This document shows, piece by piece, positions 33,287-41,830 of a stretch of DNA of 64,000 nt. The notes beneath the pieces are model-generated. The model made no database searches. It was not told the DNA's origin and worked only from the letters and a program-made list of their open reading frames with translations. The DNA is from Amanita rubescens. Its lineage: Eukaryota; Basidiomycota; Agaricomycetes; Agaricales; Amanitaceae. The stretch lies in NCBI GenBank assembly GCA_015039365.1, contig WION01000030.1, positions 1-64,000 of the forward strand. Reading direction: 5' to 3'. How positions within the stretch are numbered: the first letter of the stretch is position 1; each line of letters opens with the position of its first letter. A program made the translations under genes and the position numbers.

Positions 33287-33291
33287 ATAGC
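33287..33291. repeat. target site duplication ATAGC, left copy (Gypsy B)
   Basis: ATAGC precedes TGTTACAAACG at 33292 and recurs at 49841-49845 directly after the 3' LTR end GTAACA. Confidence 0.92.
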
Positions 33292-33719
33292 TGTTACAAA
33301 CGTACGTCATGGCCTATCTTTTTTTATCTTATCATCTATGTCATCCCTCCTACGTCATTGATTGCATATGCGTTCCTTCTGGAACATTCATCGTTTATCA
33401 TATGCTATTCTATTTTATCACATGCATGTCGATTATCACATGTAAACTGTTCCATTATCACATGTAGCTGTTTCGTTATCACATGCATTCCTACTTACTA
33501 TATTTGCGTATATACCTTGTACTATATAAACTACACAAATATACGACTAGACCTCAGTCTAGTTTTAACAGTCAAAATCTGTCTCGTTATCGTCTAAGCT
33601 CCCTTGAGGACTTATCCGATAACACTCTTATTCTTTGAACGCTCTTAAGTGCCGGAATTCCCTTGAGGAACCTACGGTACCTGATAGGCTTGATTATCAG
33701 TGAACGAACAAATGTAACA
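33292..33719 (+). repeat. Gypsy B 5' LTR (428 bp)
   Basis: TGTTACAAACG...GTAACA. TATATAAA at 33523-33530 is followed 26 nt later by AGTCTAGTTTTA (33556-33567), the presumed transcript 5' end. Repeated TTATCACATG motifs lie in U3 (~33415-33485). Confidence 0.92.
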
Positions 33720-33720
33720 A

Positions 33721-33732
33721 TAAAACTAGACT
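33721..33732 (+). other. Gypsy B self-priming primer-binding site
   Basis: TAAAACTAGACT lies one base after the LTR and is the exact 12 nt reverse complement of 33556-33567, at the expected transcription start in the LTR. No tRNA 3'-end complement (TGG...) is present. Tf1 of fission yeast and sushi-type elements self-prime in this way. Confidence 0.72.
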
Positions 33733-33828
33733 CCTCTCCAAGCACGATAGCTTTAACGCTCTCACCTCCTACCATTCACCATTGCTCCACGACAATCTAA
33801 AAGTACCCCTCCGAATAACGCCAAATGA

Positions 33829-35559
33829 AACCCCCTTAACCATCTCTATTATCTCGACGAACATTCCATTCATTGGGATAAACGAGAAAACGGCTGGTGT
33901 TATACCACTTCAGGAAAACCCGTACCAGGTCACCAGTTTTGGGTAAAACAAAAACTTGGTAGACTGCCAAATCAGTCCTTCCCATTTGAAGGAGGATTAT
34001 ACCTAAACGAATGCAAACTTGCCCTCCACGAAAGCAGTAAACGTTGGTACGCCACCGAATCGGAAACAGGAGAAGAACCGTACTTTATTAGAGACGAATA
34101 TTTCGAAGGAGAACCCTTCGTAGGAGGAAAAGAGGAGTTATCACGAACCACGCTACAATGTTGGAAGAAAGCGAACGAACCAGAGACCTTAACCACTAGT
34201 CAAGAAACTCCTGTCGCCTCACCACATATTCATTACAGAGAAAGCGCCGAACCGTCAGGAGAGTCCGATAAAGAAGACGATAAAGATTCCCTCTCTGAAC
34301 AAGAGAAAGAAGAAGAATCCCAGGATAAACTCGAATACGCACCTGGAACCGAAGACATTGTTATACCCACAGTTGAACAACGAGTTGAAGACGAAACCTC
34401 AGCTCAACTTATCGCTTCCTTATCCCTTGTAACCGAATCAAAACTCGAAGCTACACGACCCGCACCATTACCCCCTGTTACTTTCCCATATTTGTTTACC
34501 CCACCAATCAATCCATTTCCCTCTAGGAAAGGAAAAGAACGAGATATGAGTGGATCAGGACCCCAGACCGAACCAAGGTCAGATCTACCGAAGATCAAAC
34601 CTCCTAAACCATTCGAAGGAGATCAAAAATATCTCAATCCGTTCATAGCAAAAGCCGAATTATTCATGAAAATGAATAAAATGACGGATGCCCAAGATAA
34701 GATACAGTTCATTATGTATCATATTGACGGCAATGCTCAACAATGGCGCGACAACAAAATAACTGAATACGACGCCAAAACGACAAAATACGCCGACTAT
34801 AATGCTTTTATTAAGGAACTGAAAGAAGATTGGGGACAAGTAGACGAAGCAGGATTAGCCATGCACAGATTACTCACATGGAGAAAACTCCCGAAGCAAT
34901 CAATTAATCAATATATCGCACGCGTCGATCGAGATATCAATTTAGCCAAAATCACCGATGATACGACGAAATGTCATCTCCTAGTTTTGGGATTGCCAAA
35001 CACCTTGCAAGAAAAACTACGACTAGGAGGTGCCCCGACAACCTATAAATCATTACGAACTCGTATCCTTGACATAGAAGTGGCAAACACTTTATTCTCC
35101 ACTTTTGGCCAAACCAAAGAAACTGACGATAAAATGGAAGTCGACGAGGCTGTATTAGAATTAAATCGACAAGCACGACAGATGCAAATTGCAGAAACCT
35201 CCATGGAATGGGTAAAAACCGCTGTATGTTATGGATGCGGAAAAGCAGGACACTTAATATCCGACTGCCCTAATCCCAAGAAGAAACGACAAAACCTTGG
35301 GAACTCACGAGGAAGGGCAGCGCCGAAAGGACGACTTCGAGGAAAATCACGCGGACGAAACAATAACTGCAACAAAGGGAAAGGAAAAGGAAAAAGAATC
35401 AGAGCGCTGGATGCGGATAGTGGTGAAAACGACAGTGGATCGTCAAGTGAAGAATCCGACAGTGAAAACGACGAAGACCAGAGAATCGCTGTCATACGAG
35501 AAATGGCGAAAACATTACCACGCAGTGCCCGCCGAAAACTGAACAAGAAGGGTTTTTAG
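33829..35559 (+). CDS. Gypsy B Gag, with a long AUG-less N-terminal extension
   Basis: The frame is open from 33829 to TAG at 35557. Its first ATG is at 34546 (MSGSGPQ), but ~239 codons upstream are open and protein-like (NHLYYLDEHSIHWDKRENGW..., then acidic). An ATG at 33825 is in another frame (ATG AAA CCC CCT TAA) and would join by a +1 shift. The start is therefore unresolved. The Gag core has KPFEGDQKYLNPFIAKAELF and DAQDKIQFIMYHIDGNAQQW typical of gypsy capsid, then a CCHC knuckle CYGCGKAGHLISDC (~35227-35268) and a basic RGR/KGK tail. The frame ends at a -1 frameshift signal into pol. Confidence 0.8.
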   Translation, partial: NPLNHLYYLDEHSIHWDKRENGWCYTTSGKPVPGHQFWVKQKLGRLPNQSFPFEGGLYLNECKLALHESSKRWYATESETGEEPYFIRDEYFEGEPFVGGKEELSRTTLQCWKKANEPETLTTSQETPVASPHIHYRESAEPSGESDKEDDKDSLSEQEKEEESQDKLEYAPGTEDIVIPTVEQRVEDETSAQLIASLSLVTESKLEATRPAPLPPVTFPYLFTPPINPFPSRKGKERDMSGSGPQTEPRSDLPKIKPPKPFEGDQKYLNPFIAKAELFMKMNKMTDAQDKIQFIMYHIDGNAQQWRDNKITEYDAKTTKYADYNAFIKELKEDWGQVDEAGLAMHRLLTWRKLPKQSINQYIARVDRDINLAKITDDTTKCHLLVLGLPNTLQEKLRLGGAPTTYKSLRTRILDIEVANTLFSTFGQTKETDDKMEVDEAVLELNRQARQMQIAETSMEWVKTAVCYGCGKAGHLISDCPNPKKKRQNLGNSRGRAAPKGRLRGKSRGRNNNCNKGKGKGKRIRALDADSGENDSGSSSEESDSENDEDQRIAVIREMAKTLPRSARRKLNKKGF

Positions 35560-35592
35560 AACAAGACGATGATGAATCAGTGTCCGTCGTCT
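35550..35592 (+). promoter_or_regulatory. -1 programmed ribosomal frameshift signal (gag to pol)
   Basis: The heptamer G GGT TTT (35550-35556) fits X XXY YYZ in the gag frame and is followed directly by the gag stop TAG. A stem AGACGATG (35564-35571) pairs with CGTCGTCT (35585-35592), 8 bp with one G-T, starting 7 nt after the heptamer. A -1 slip reads GGG TTT TTA GAA straight into pol. Confidence 0.7.
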
Positions 35593-38500
35593 CCGAAGAC
35601 GAACAATTATGTATAAATGGTGTAACAGTATCCTCTATATCCAGGAATAAAATCACCATTCCCATTACCAAATGTTCGAATCTGAAAACTGCTGAAACCA
35701 AAGCCCTTATCGACTCAGGCGCGCAAGGAAAATTTGTCGATAGCTCGCTCGTCAATTGGAACGAAATCACTCACTTAAAGAAACCCATCCCAGTGCGAAA
35801 TGTGGACGGAACAAATAACAAGTCTGGAGATATACGGTATAAAATCCAGATAAGCTATAACATCGAAGATAACCGGTTTAAAGACTGGTTTTATGTCACA
35901 CGACTAGGCGATCAACGACTGATACTAGGATTACCTTGGCTCCGAGAAATCAACCCCAGAATAGATTGGTCTGAAGGAACAGTTAGATTCCCCGACGAAA
36001 GGAAGATCAATCTGGAAGAAGAAACTACGTTTGATTACGACGAAGAAACCGAAATGTATCTTCAGTATATCCAAAAAGAAGAAGAATTGGACGCAGATGA
36101 GGATGAAGATCTCGAGACTGATCACCTTTGGATCCAAGCGAAAACATCAGCATCTCAAGCGCTCGCACATGAACACGAAGATAAATCTACGAAAGTAGAA
36201 TTACCCCCTGAATATGACAAATGGAGAAAAGTTTTTGATAAACAGACGTCAGAACGATTTCCCATCTCACGACAATGGGATCATGCGATAGATCTGAAAG
36301 AAGGGTTTAAACCTAAAGTGGCGAAGAATTATCCATTATCAATCCACGAGGAACAGCTAATGAATAAATGGGTCAATGAACAGCTCAAAAAAGGTTATAT
36401 TCAACCGTCACAATCCCCGCAGGCATCTCCTTTCTTTTACGTTGCAAAAAAAGAAAAAGGAGAGTTGAGACCCTGCCAAGATTACCGATACATCAATAGC
36501 TGGACGAAACGGAATGCCTATCCCCTTCCTTTAGTATCCGACTTATTATTAAAACTAAGAAAAGCGAAATACTTCTCCAAATTAGACCTCCGATGGGGTT
36601 ACAATAATGTGCGAATAAAGAAAGGCGACAAATGGAAGGCCGCATTCACAACGAACCGTGGTCTCTTCGAGCCTACCGTAATGCTCTTTGGATTATGCAA
36701 TTCACCGTCAACATTTCAAACGATGATGAACGAATACTTCCGTGACATGATAGCCGAAGGATGGCTAGTCGTCTACATTGACGACATGTTGATATATGGA
36801 GCGAACGAGGAAGAAACGAGGGAGCACACTAAGCAAGTCTTGCAATGGCTGAAAGAAAACGATCTGTTCCTGAAACTGGAAAAATGTAAATTTGTCGCCA
36901 AGGAAGTCGAATTCCTTGGGATGATCGTTAAAGAAGGAAAGATCATGATGGACCCCGTAAAACTCGCTGGAATCAGCAAATGGCCTGAACCGAAAACCGT
37001 TAAACAAATACGGTCATTTCTAGGGTTCGCAAACTTTTACAGGAAATTTATAGGAAACTACGCCGAAATAGTGGCTCCGCTCACAGAACTTACAAAGAAA
37101 ACAGTTCCTTTCCGATGGGATGCAGAGTGTCAAAAAGCATTTGACACATTAAAGGAGAAATTCCTAGAAGAACCGGTTCTAGTAATGCCAGATCCGACGA
37201 AACCATTTTTATTAGAGACCGATGCGTCAAACTGGGCGGTAGGAGCCGTCCTGAAACAACGGGGATCTGATGGAGAACTGCACCCATGTGGATTTATCAG
37301 TCATCGGTTAAGCGATACTGAACAAAGATATCAAGTATACGATCGCGAGTTATTAGCAATAAAGAAATTGTTTGAAACCTGGAGACACCTTCTAAAAGGA
37401 AGCCCACACACGATCATGATCCACTGTGATCATAAGAATTTATCATATTACAAACATCCGCAGAAAATGACCGCCAGACAATCACGTTGGTGGCAAGAAA
37501 TCACGGAGTTTGATATCAAGTTAGAACACGTCCCTGGATCAAAACTTATTCAGGCAGACGCTTTATCGAGACGCCCTGACCATATTAACGAAGAAGAGGC
37601 AAAAGCAAAAGAAATCCCGCAAACCATGATCACTGATGACATGGTTATCGCCGCAATCAATGTATCTTGGGCAGATAAAATCACTGAATTATTGCCACAA
37701 GACAAATTCGCTAGAGTTGTAATCGACGGTCTTAAACACGGAAAACTACCCCTCCGATCAAAGTTTAATGACTGGAAGAACGACGACAACATCATTCGTT
37801 ATCAAGGACGCGTTTATATTCCTCAAAACGAAGAATTACGAAACGAAATAATCAAATCACATCACGACCCCGTAGTTATGGGTCACCCTGGACGATTAAA
37901 GACACTAGAGCTTATCCACCGCGACTATTATTGGCCTGGAATGACAACGACCGTATCTAAATGGGTCGAAGGCTGTGCCTTATGTCAACAAATGAAGGTT
38001 AATACACACCCGATCACACCGGGTTTGATGCCTATTAAATCCCATGCCACACGCCCATTCGAACAAGTTTCGATGGACTTCATCACAGATCTGCCAATTA
38101 TCGACGGTTTTGATTCTGTTTTGACCGTGGTCGATCAAGGCTTAACAAAGGGCATAATATTCATACCATGCAAAAAATCTTTTACCACTATGGATACCGC
38201 CAATTCTTACATTAACGACGTTTACAAACGTTACGGGTTACCAACAACCCTCATCTCCGATAGAGGACCACAATTCACCTCCAAAGTTTTCGAAGAAATC
38301 TGCAAAATCTTCGGAATTGATCATAGAAAGTCAACCACCTTTCATCCGCAAACTGACGGAGAATCGGAACGACTCAATCAGGAGCTAGAAACCTACCTCC
38401 GGTTATACTGCGTTGATCATCCAAAACAGTGGAAAGATCATCTACCATTAGCAGAATTCACGCACAATCAACGGATACATCAATCTACCAAGATGACGCC

Positions 38501-39146
38501 GTTTGAAATCATGTTTGGAATAGAGCCTGTGGCTATCCCCACAGCATTCCCGCAAATCAACGTACCCGCCGCTGAAGACCGCTTCAAGGTCTTAACACAA
38601 ATACGAGACGAAGCTCTCGCCGCACACGAATTAGCTAGACAGCTAATGACTCAACCAGTCAAAGGGAAATCTCCCGCATTCAAAGAAGGAGATTTAGTAT
38701 GGCTAGACTCACGAAACCTGAAAACAGGACAAATAAGAAAGTTCTCGCCTAGACGAGAAGGACCGTTCAAGATCGAGAAAATCTTAGGACCTGTCACCGT
38801 TAAACTTGAACTTCCCCCAAGATGGAAGATTCACCCCGTTTTTCATGTTTCGCTCCTTACTCCTTACCACGAGAACGAAACACATGGTCCAAACTTTACT
38901 AGACCAACCCCAGACCTTATAGATAACAAAGAAGAATACGAAATCGAGACAATTGTCTCACACCAAAGAAAAGGAAACCAATGGCGATTTTTAGTCAAAT
39001 GGAAAGGCTATCCGACATCTGACAATTCATGGGAAACCGAGGAAAACCTGGAACACTCCGAGGAGACCTTAAACGAATATAAGGAACAACATGGAATCAC
39101 AACAATTATCCCCACTACTTGTAAACCACGAAAACGCCGTTCTTGA
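35556..39146 (+). CDS. Gypsy B Pol: protease, RT, RNase H, integrase, chromodomain
   Basis: Open from the frameshift to TGA at 39146; 1188 codons from the first GTG (35580), used for numbering here. Protease ALIDSGAQGKF, Asp45. Reverse transcriptase FSKLDLRWGYNNV and YIDD (399-402). RNase H LLETDASNWAVGAV with DREL. Integrase HHCC zinc region (~760-805) and D833, D894, E930 (D-60-D-35-E). A GPF module (GPFKIEKILGPVTVKLELP) and HPVFHVSLLTPY follow, then a chromodomain (~1119-1166: YEIETIVSHQRKGNQWRFLV, WKGYP, WETEENL), which in chromoviruses steers integration to modified histones. No internal stops. Confidence 0.96.
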   Translation, partial: LEQDDDESVSVVSEDEQLCINGVTVSSISRNKITIPITKCSNLKTAETKALIDSGAQGKFVDSSLVNWNEITHLKKPIPVRNVDGTNNKSGDIRYKIQISYNIEDNRFKDWFYVTRLGDQRLILGLPWLREINPRIDWSEGTVRFPDERKINLEEETTFDYDEETEMYLQYIQKEEELDADEDEDLETDHLWIQAKTSASQALAHEHEDKSTKVELPPEYDKWRKVFDKQTSERFPISRQWDHAIDLKEGFKPKVAKNYPLSIHEEQLMNKWVNEQLKKGYIQPSQSPQASPFFYVAKKEKGELRPCQDYRYINSWTKRNAYPLPLVSDLLLKLRKAKYFSKLDLRWGYNNVRIKKGDKWKAAFTTNRGLFEPTVMLFGLCNSPSTFQTMMNEYFRDMIAEGWLVVYIDDMLIYGANEEETREHTKQVLQWLKENDLFLKLEKCKFVAKEVEFLGMIVKEGKIMMDPVKLAGISKWPEPKTVKQIRSFLGFANFYRKFIGNYAEIVAPLTELTKKTVPFRWDAECQKAFDTLKEKFLEEPVLVMPDPTKPFLLETDASNWAVGAVLKQRGSDGELHPCGFISHRLSDTEQRYQVYDRELLAIKKLFETWRHLLKGSPHTIMIHCDHKNLSYYKHPQKMTARQSRWWQEITEFDIKLEHVPGSKLIQADALSRRPDHINEEEAKAKEIPQTMITDDMVIAAINVSWADKITELLPQDKFARVVIDGLKHGKLPLRSKFNDWKNDDNIIRYQGRVYIPQNEELRNEIIKSHHDPVVMGHPGRLKTLELIHRDYYWPGMTTTVSKWVEGCALCQQMKVNTHPITPGLMPIKSHATRPFEQVSMDFITDLPIIDGFDSVLTVVDQGLTKGIIFIPCKKSFTTMDTANSYINDVYKRYGLPTTLISDRGPQFTSKVFEEICKIFGIDHRKSTTFHPQTDGESERLNQELETYLRLYCVDHPKQWKDHLPLAEFTHNQRIHQSTKMTPFEIMFGIEPVAIPTAFPQINVPAAEDRFKVLTQIRDEALAAHELARQLMTQPVKGKSPAFKEGDLVWLDSRNLKTGQIRKFSPRREGPFKIEKILGPVTVKLELPPRWKIHPVFHVSLLTPYHENETHGPNFTRPTPDLIDNKEEYEIETIVSHQRKGNQWRFLVKWKGYPTSDNSWETEENLEHSEETLNEYKEQHGITTIIPTTCKPRKRRS

Positions 39147-39909
39147 AACCATGTCCTCCCCCATTAACAACCTGTCCGCCGCTGCTACTCCAGCCGCTTC
39201 AACAGTCGTCGAGGAAACCGTCCCTCCGACCCCTTCTAGAGAGGAATCGCCCACGCCATTGCCAATTCCTCCTCCCATCTGTATGTTACATTATACGTCC
39301 ATCGGTACAGAATGGTTCCCTATAATTCCTTCTGACGAGGAATTCATACCACGAGATGAAGATTCTTTATCTTCTGACTCATCTTATACCTTCCCACCAT
39401 CGAACGCTTCTACGATAGAAGAACTAATGCGAAATGTCACAGATATGGGGAACACTATTCCCCCTAATACTCCTGTGCCACTTGAGATGCAGGAAATGGT
39501 AGCCCAAGTATTTGCCACCAGAGACCAAATGGTCATCACCTACGCACGCGGACCACGTCCCGATACTACCCCTGAAGATATCCGGATCATGCGAGAAGGA
39601 CTACTCATGTTCAACACCACCGCCTTTACTATGGGAATTCCTCCCATTGACGAAGAACTCGTAGACAACTACCTTGAAAGAGCAAGGACCATTGCCGCCA
39701 CTAATGCTGCAACCACTGCCGCCATCTCTGCTGCTGCTAACGCTGTCGCCGCCGAACTCGATGTTGTCACCGCTAACGCCATCACTGATGACGAGATCAA
39801 TGAAAGACTCGTCAATCCCATCTCGATCCCTATTGTCTTCCCAGAAAATACCCCATCGCTAGTGATTGTCAGGGGTAACCCCAGGGTTTTACGCTTCTGT
39901 CAACGATGA
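39091..39909 (+). CDS. Gypsy B third reading frame, first part
   Basis: An ATG at 39091, overlapping the end of pol by 56 bp, opens a 272-codon frame: a P/S/T-rich acidic N-terminus, then RDQMVITYARGPRPDTTPED, an Ala/Thr-rich helix (AATTAAISAAANAVAAELDV) and TDDEINERLVNPI. It stops at 39907, but the +1 frame is open from 39866 to the copia insertion at 39975 and continues beyond it. The protein was probably once longer; one base change or a frameshift separates the parts. Position after pol recalls env-like or accessory genes, but no signal peptide or membrane segment is seen. Function unknown. Confidence 0.6.
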   Translation: MESQQLSPLLVNHENAVLETMSSPINNLSAAATPAASTVVEETVPPTPSREESPTPLPIPPPICMLHYTSIGTEWFPIIPSDEEFIPRDEDSLSSDSSYTFPPSNASTIEELMRNVTDMGNTIPPNTPVPLEMQEMVAQVFATRDQMVITYARGPRPDTTPEDIRIMREGLLMFNTTAFTMGIPPIDEELVDNYLERARTIAATNAATTAAISAAANAVAAELDVVTANAITDDEINERLVNPISIPIVFPENTPSLVIVRGNPRVLRFCQR

Positions 39910-39970
39910 CAATTTTAATGTGCCTGCACCTGATATCCCTGCTATTGACATCATCTTAACGCACTACACC

Positions 39971-39975
39971 ATTCC
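39971..39975. repeat. target site duplication ATTCC, left copy (Copia B)
   Basis: ATTCC precedes the LTR at 39976 and recurs at 48107-48111 after TTCGTCA. Removing the element and one copy restores a continuous gypsy reading frame. Confidence 0.94.
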
Positions 39976-40382
39976 TGTTAAATATAGAATTATATTTATA
40001 GAATGATTAACTACTGATTGACTACAATCAATATTACTCATATTGCTTGCGTCATCCTTTATGTATGACATAGAGATGACATCATAATGACATCATTATG
40101 ATATCATGGTGACATCATGATAGACTCATGATCACACTTTATGGTGTGCTTAGCACGCCATAACTTCTCATCTATACTATACACTTACACATATGTAGAC
40201 ACATATTTGTTCTCTCTTAGTATATAAACCTGTCCTGTATCGTAGAATAGGACAATCCATTCTCTTCCTCTCACTATCACTACTACGCCGAAGGGTAGTG
40301 TTAAGATCATATCGCAATAGGTAAGCTATTGCACCTGCTCATGCTGTGGACACGCTCTCGCGTAGACCTGTCTTCTTCGTCA
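39976..40382 (+). repeat. Copia B 5' LTR (407 bp)
   Basis: TGTTAAATATAG...TTCGTCA, keeping the full set of TGACATCA-like motifs in U3 and TATATAA ahead of the presumed start. Confidence 0.95.
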
Positions 40383-40394
40383 GGTTATGGGCCC
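40383..40394 (+). other. Copia B primer-binding site (tRNA-iMet anticodon arm)
   Basis: GGTTATGGGCCC directly after the LTR, as in Copia A. Confidence 0.75.
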
Positions 40395-41280
40395 CACCGT
40401 CGATATTGCCAGGACCCACATCGCCGCTCGCTTGCTCGTCATCCAACATGATGTCCCACTGGTATAGTATCGCAGCGAGCCTGATATGGTCTTATCATCT
40501 TGATATCACTAATCCTTGATATGGCATATGTGCTAATGACATGCGCCCGGACCCTAGGGCTTTAGGGGGATCTCCTAGACACCCAGGGATAAGGGTACTA
40601 CCTATGTTTCTCGACGCTGGCATGGCAACGTCGGCCCCCACAGAGTTATACTTGCCCTCTGTGATGTGACTGGGGTATTCATGCACGATATAACATCATA
40701 AGCCCCTAGAGGCTTTATAAATACAATATGGCTCGTATATAGAAACTTCTAGTATAAAGGACGTGCTGACACCTCATTGTGGGTGGTACACGCAGTCTAT
40801 TAAGGATGCGCCCTTAGGGACTCCTTTAGTCGGAATGATCGTTAGGATCATTCTAAGTTTGGGCTCTATGGTGATCCCATAATCCCATTTAGAAGTTTCA
40901 TATTGATTACTGGTCGTGCTTATATAATGGTCTGGGGGGTTTATGGACCAGACATTATTTCTATTAACAATCGCAACGGGTAAAACCGTGGTTCGCCCAA
41001 GAGTGCTTGAGCCAGCGATTGATTTTGCATGTCATTTACAGCATTCAGGGATAATCCGAGCTTTCAAGACCGAGTGGACCTGTGGACCTGAGCTTTATCT
41101 AAGCTTGGCTTGTAACTAAGTTACTCAGGGTCGGTTGGTTTAACCGAATATGGACTGTACTCATAACCGAGGAACTCTATATAGTCTGACATTCTAGTCT
41201 ATGGCACCCTGGTAACTTAATAAAGACGAATTAGACTTTTAGCTTTAATTAAGCTTTAAGCTCATTAAATTCTCTTTTAG
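40395..41280 (+). other. Copia B untranslated leader with probable intron
   Basis: Same length as in Copia A with scattered substitutions; ends in the acceptor-like TCTCTTTTAG at 41280. Confidence 0.45.
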
Positions 41281-41829
41281 GAAAGAAAACTGGATTCCGA
41301 AACTAGTACTCCACTACCAGTTTACGAAGCCGAAGGAGAATCATTTCCTCCTGCCCGGAGATTACCTCCTTCTTACGACGCTCCAATCCCACCGTTTCCC
41401 TTAATCTTAGGGGACCGAACTTTTATTGATACACCGGCACCAATTCCATCTTTGTCCTATTCTAGGACGACAGTTCGTGTTGTCAACCCTGACACCAGAT
41501 TCGGTGTCACAACTCGTGGACCTGTCACAGTTCACGATCGAAGAGATCACTTCCTAGCCGCGCGACTTAGAAACGGTTGTACCTTGCAAGACGAAATAAT
41601 ACATCGTCGTCGACAAGAAGCTATCGAAGGTGTTCCGCCCACCTTAGATCTTTGGATTCCACCCAGGGGCACCTCAGTAGCCCAACACATAGCAAATAGG
41701 CGTACACGCCATAATCTCGAAAGAGATAACCAAGAGGTCGAAAACCTCGAAAATCAAAGAAACTTCCGTTTCTTTTGGCGTCTTCTAACCGCCTATATCA
41801 TAATCATCACCTCCGCCTTCCTCGTCTAA
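41281..41829 (+). CDS. Copia B accessory frame: PPSY motif and C-terminal membrane segment
   Basis: A 182-codon frame with the same layout as its Copia A counterpart: proline-rich start with PPSY (residues 29-32), basic middle, hydrophobic C-terminal end (FFWRLLTAYIIIITSAFLV) and TAACATG linking it to gag-pol. Relative to Copia A it has a 3 nt deletion (EEGV to EGV), and several substitutions leave the frame open, consistent with selection on the protein. No ATG in the first half; probably a second exon. Function unknown. Confidence 0.6.
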   Translation, partial: ERKLDSETSTPLPVYEAEGESFPPARRLPPSYDAPIPPFPLILGDRTFIDTPAPIPSLSYSRTTVRVVNPDTRFGVTTRGPVTVHDRRDHFLAARLRNGCTLQDEIIHRRRQEAIEGVPPTLDLWIPPRGTSVAQHIANRRTRHNLERDNQEVENLENQRNFRFFWRLLTAYIIIITSAFLV

Positions 41830-41830
41830 C

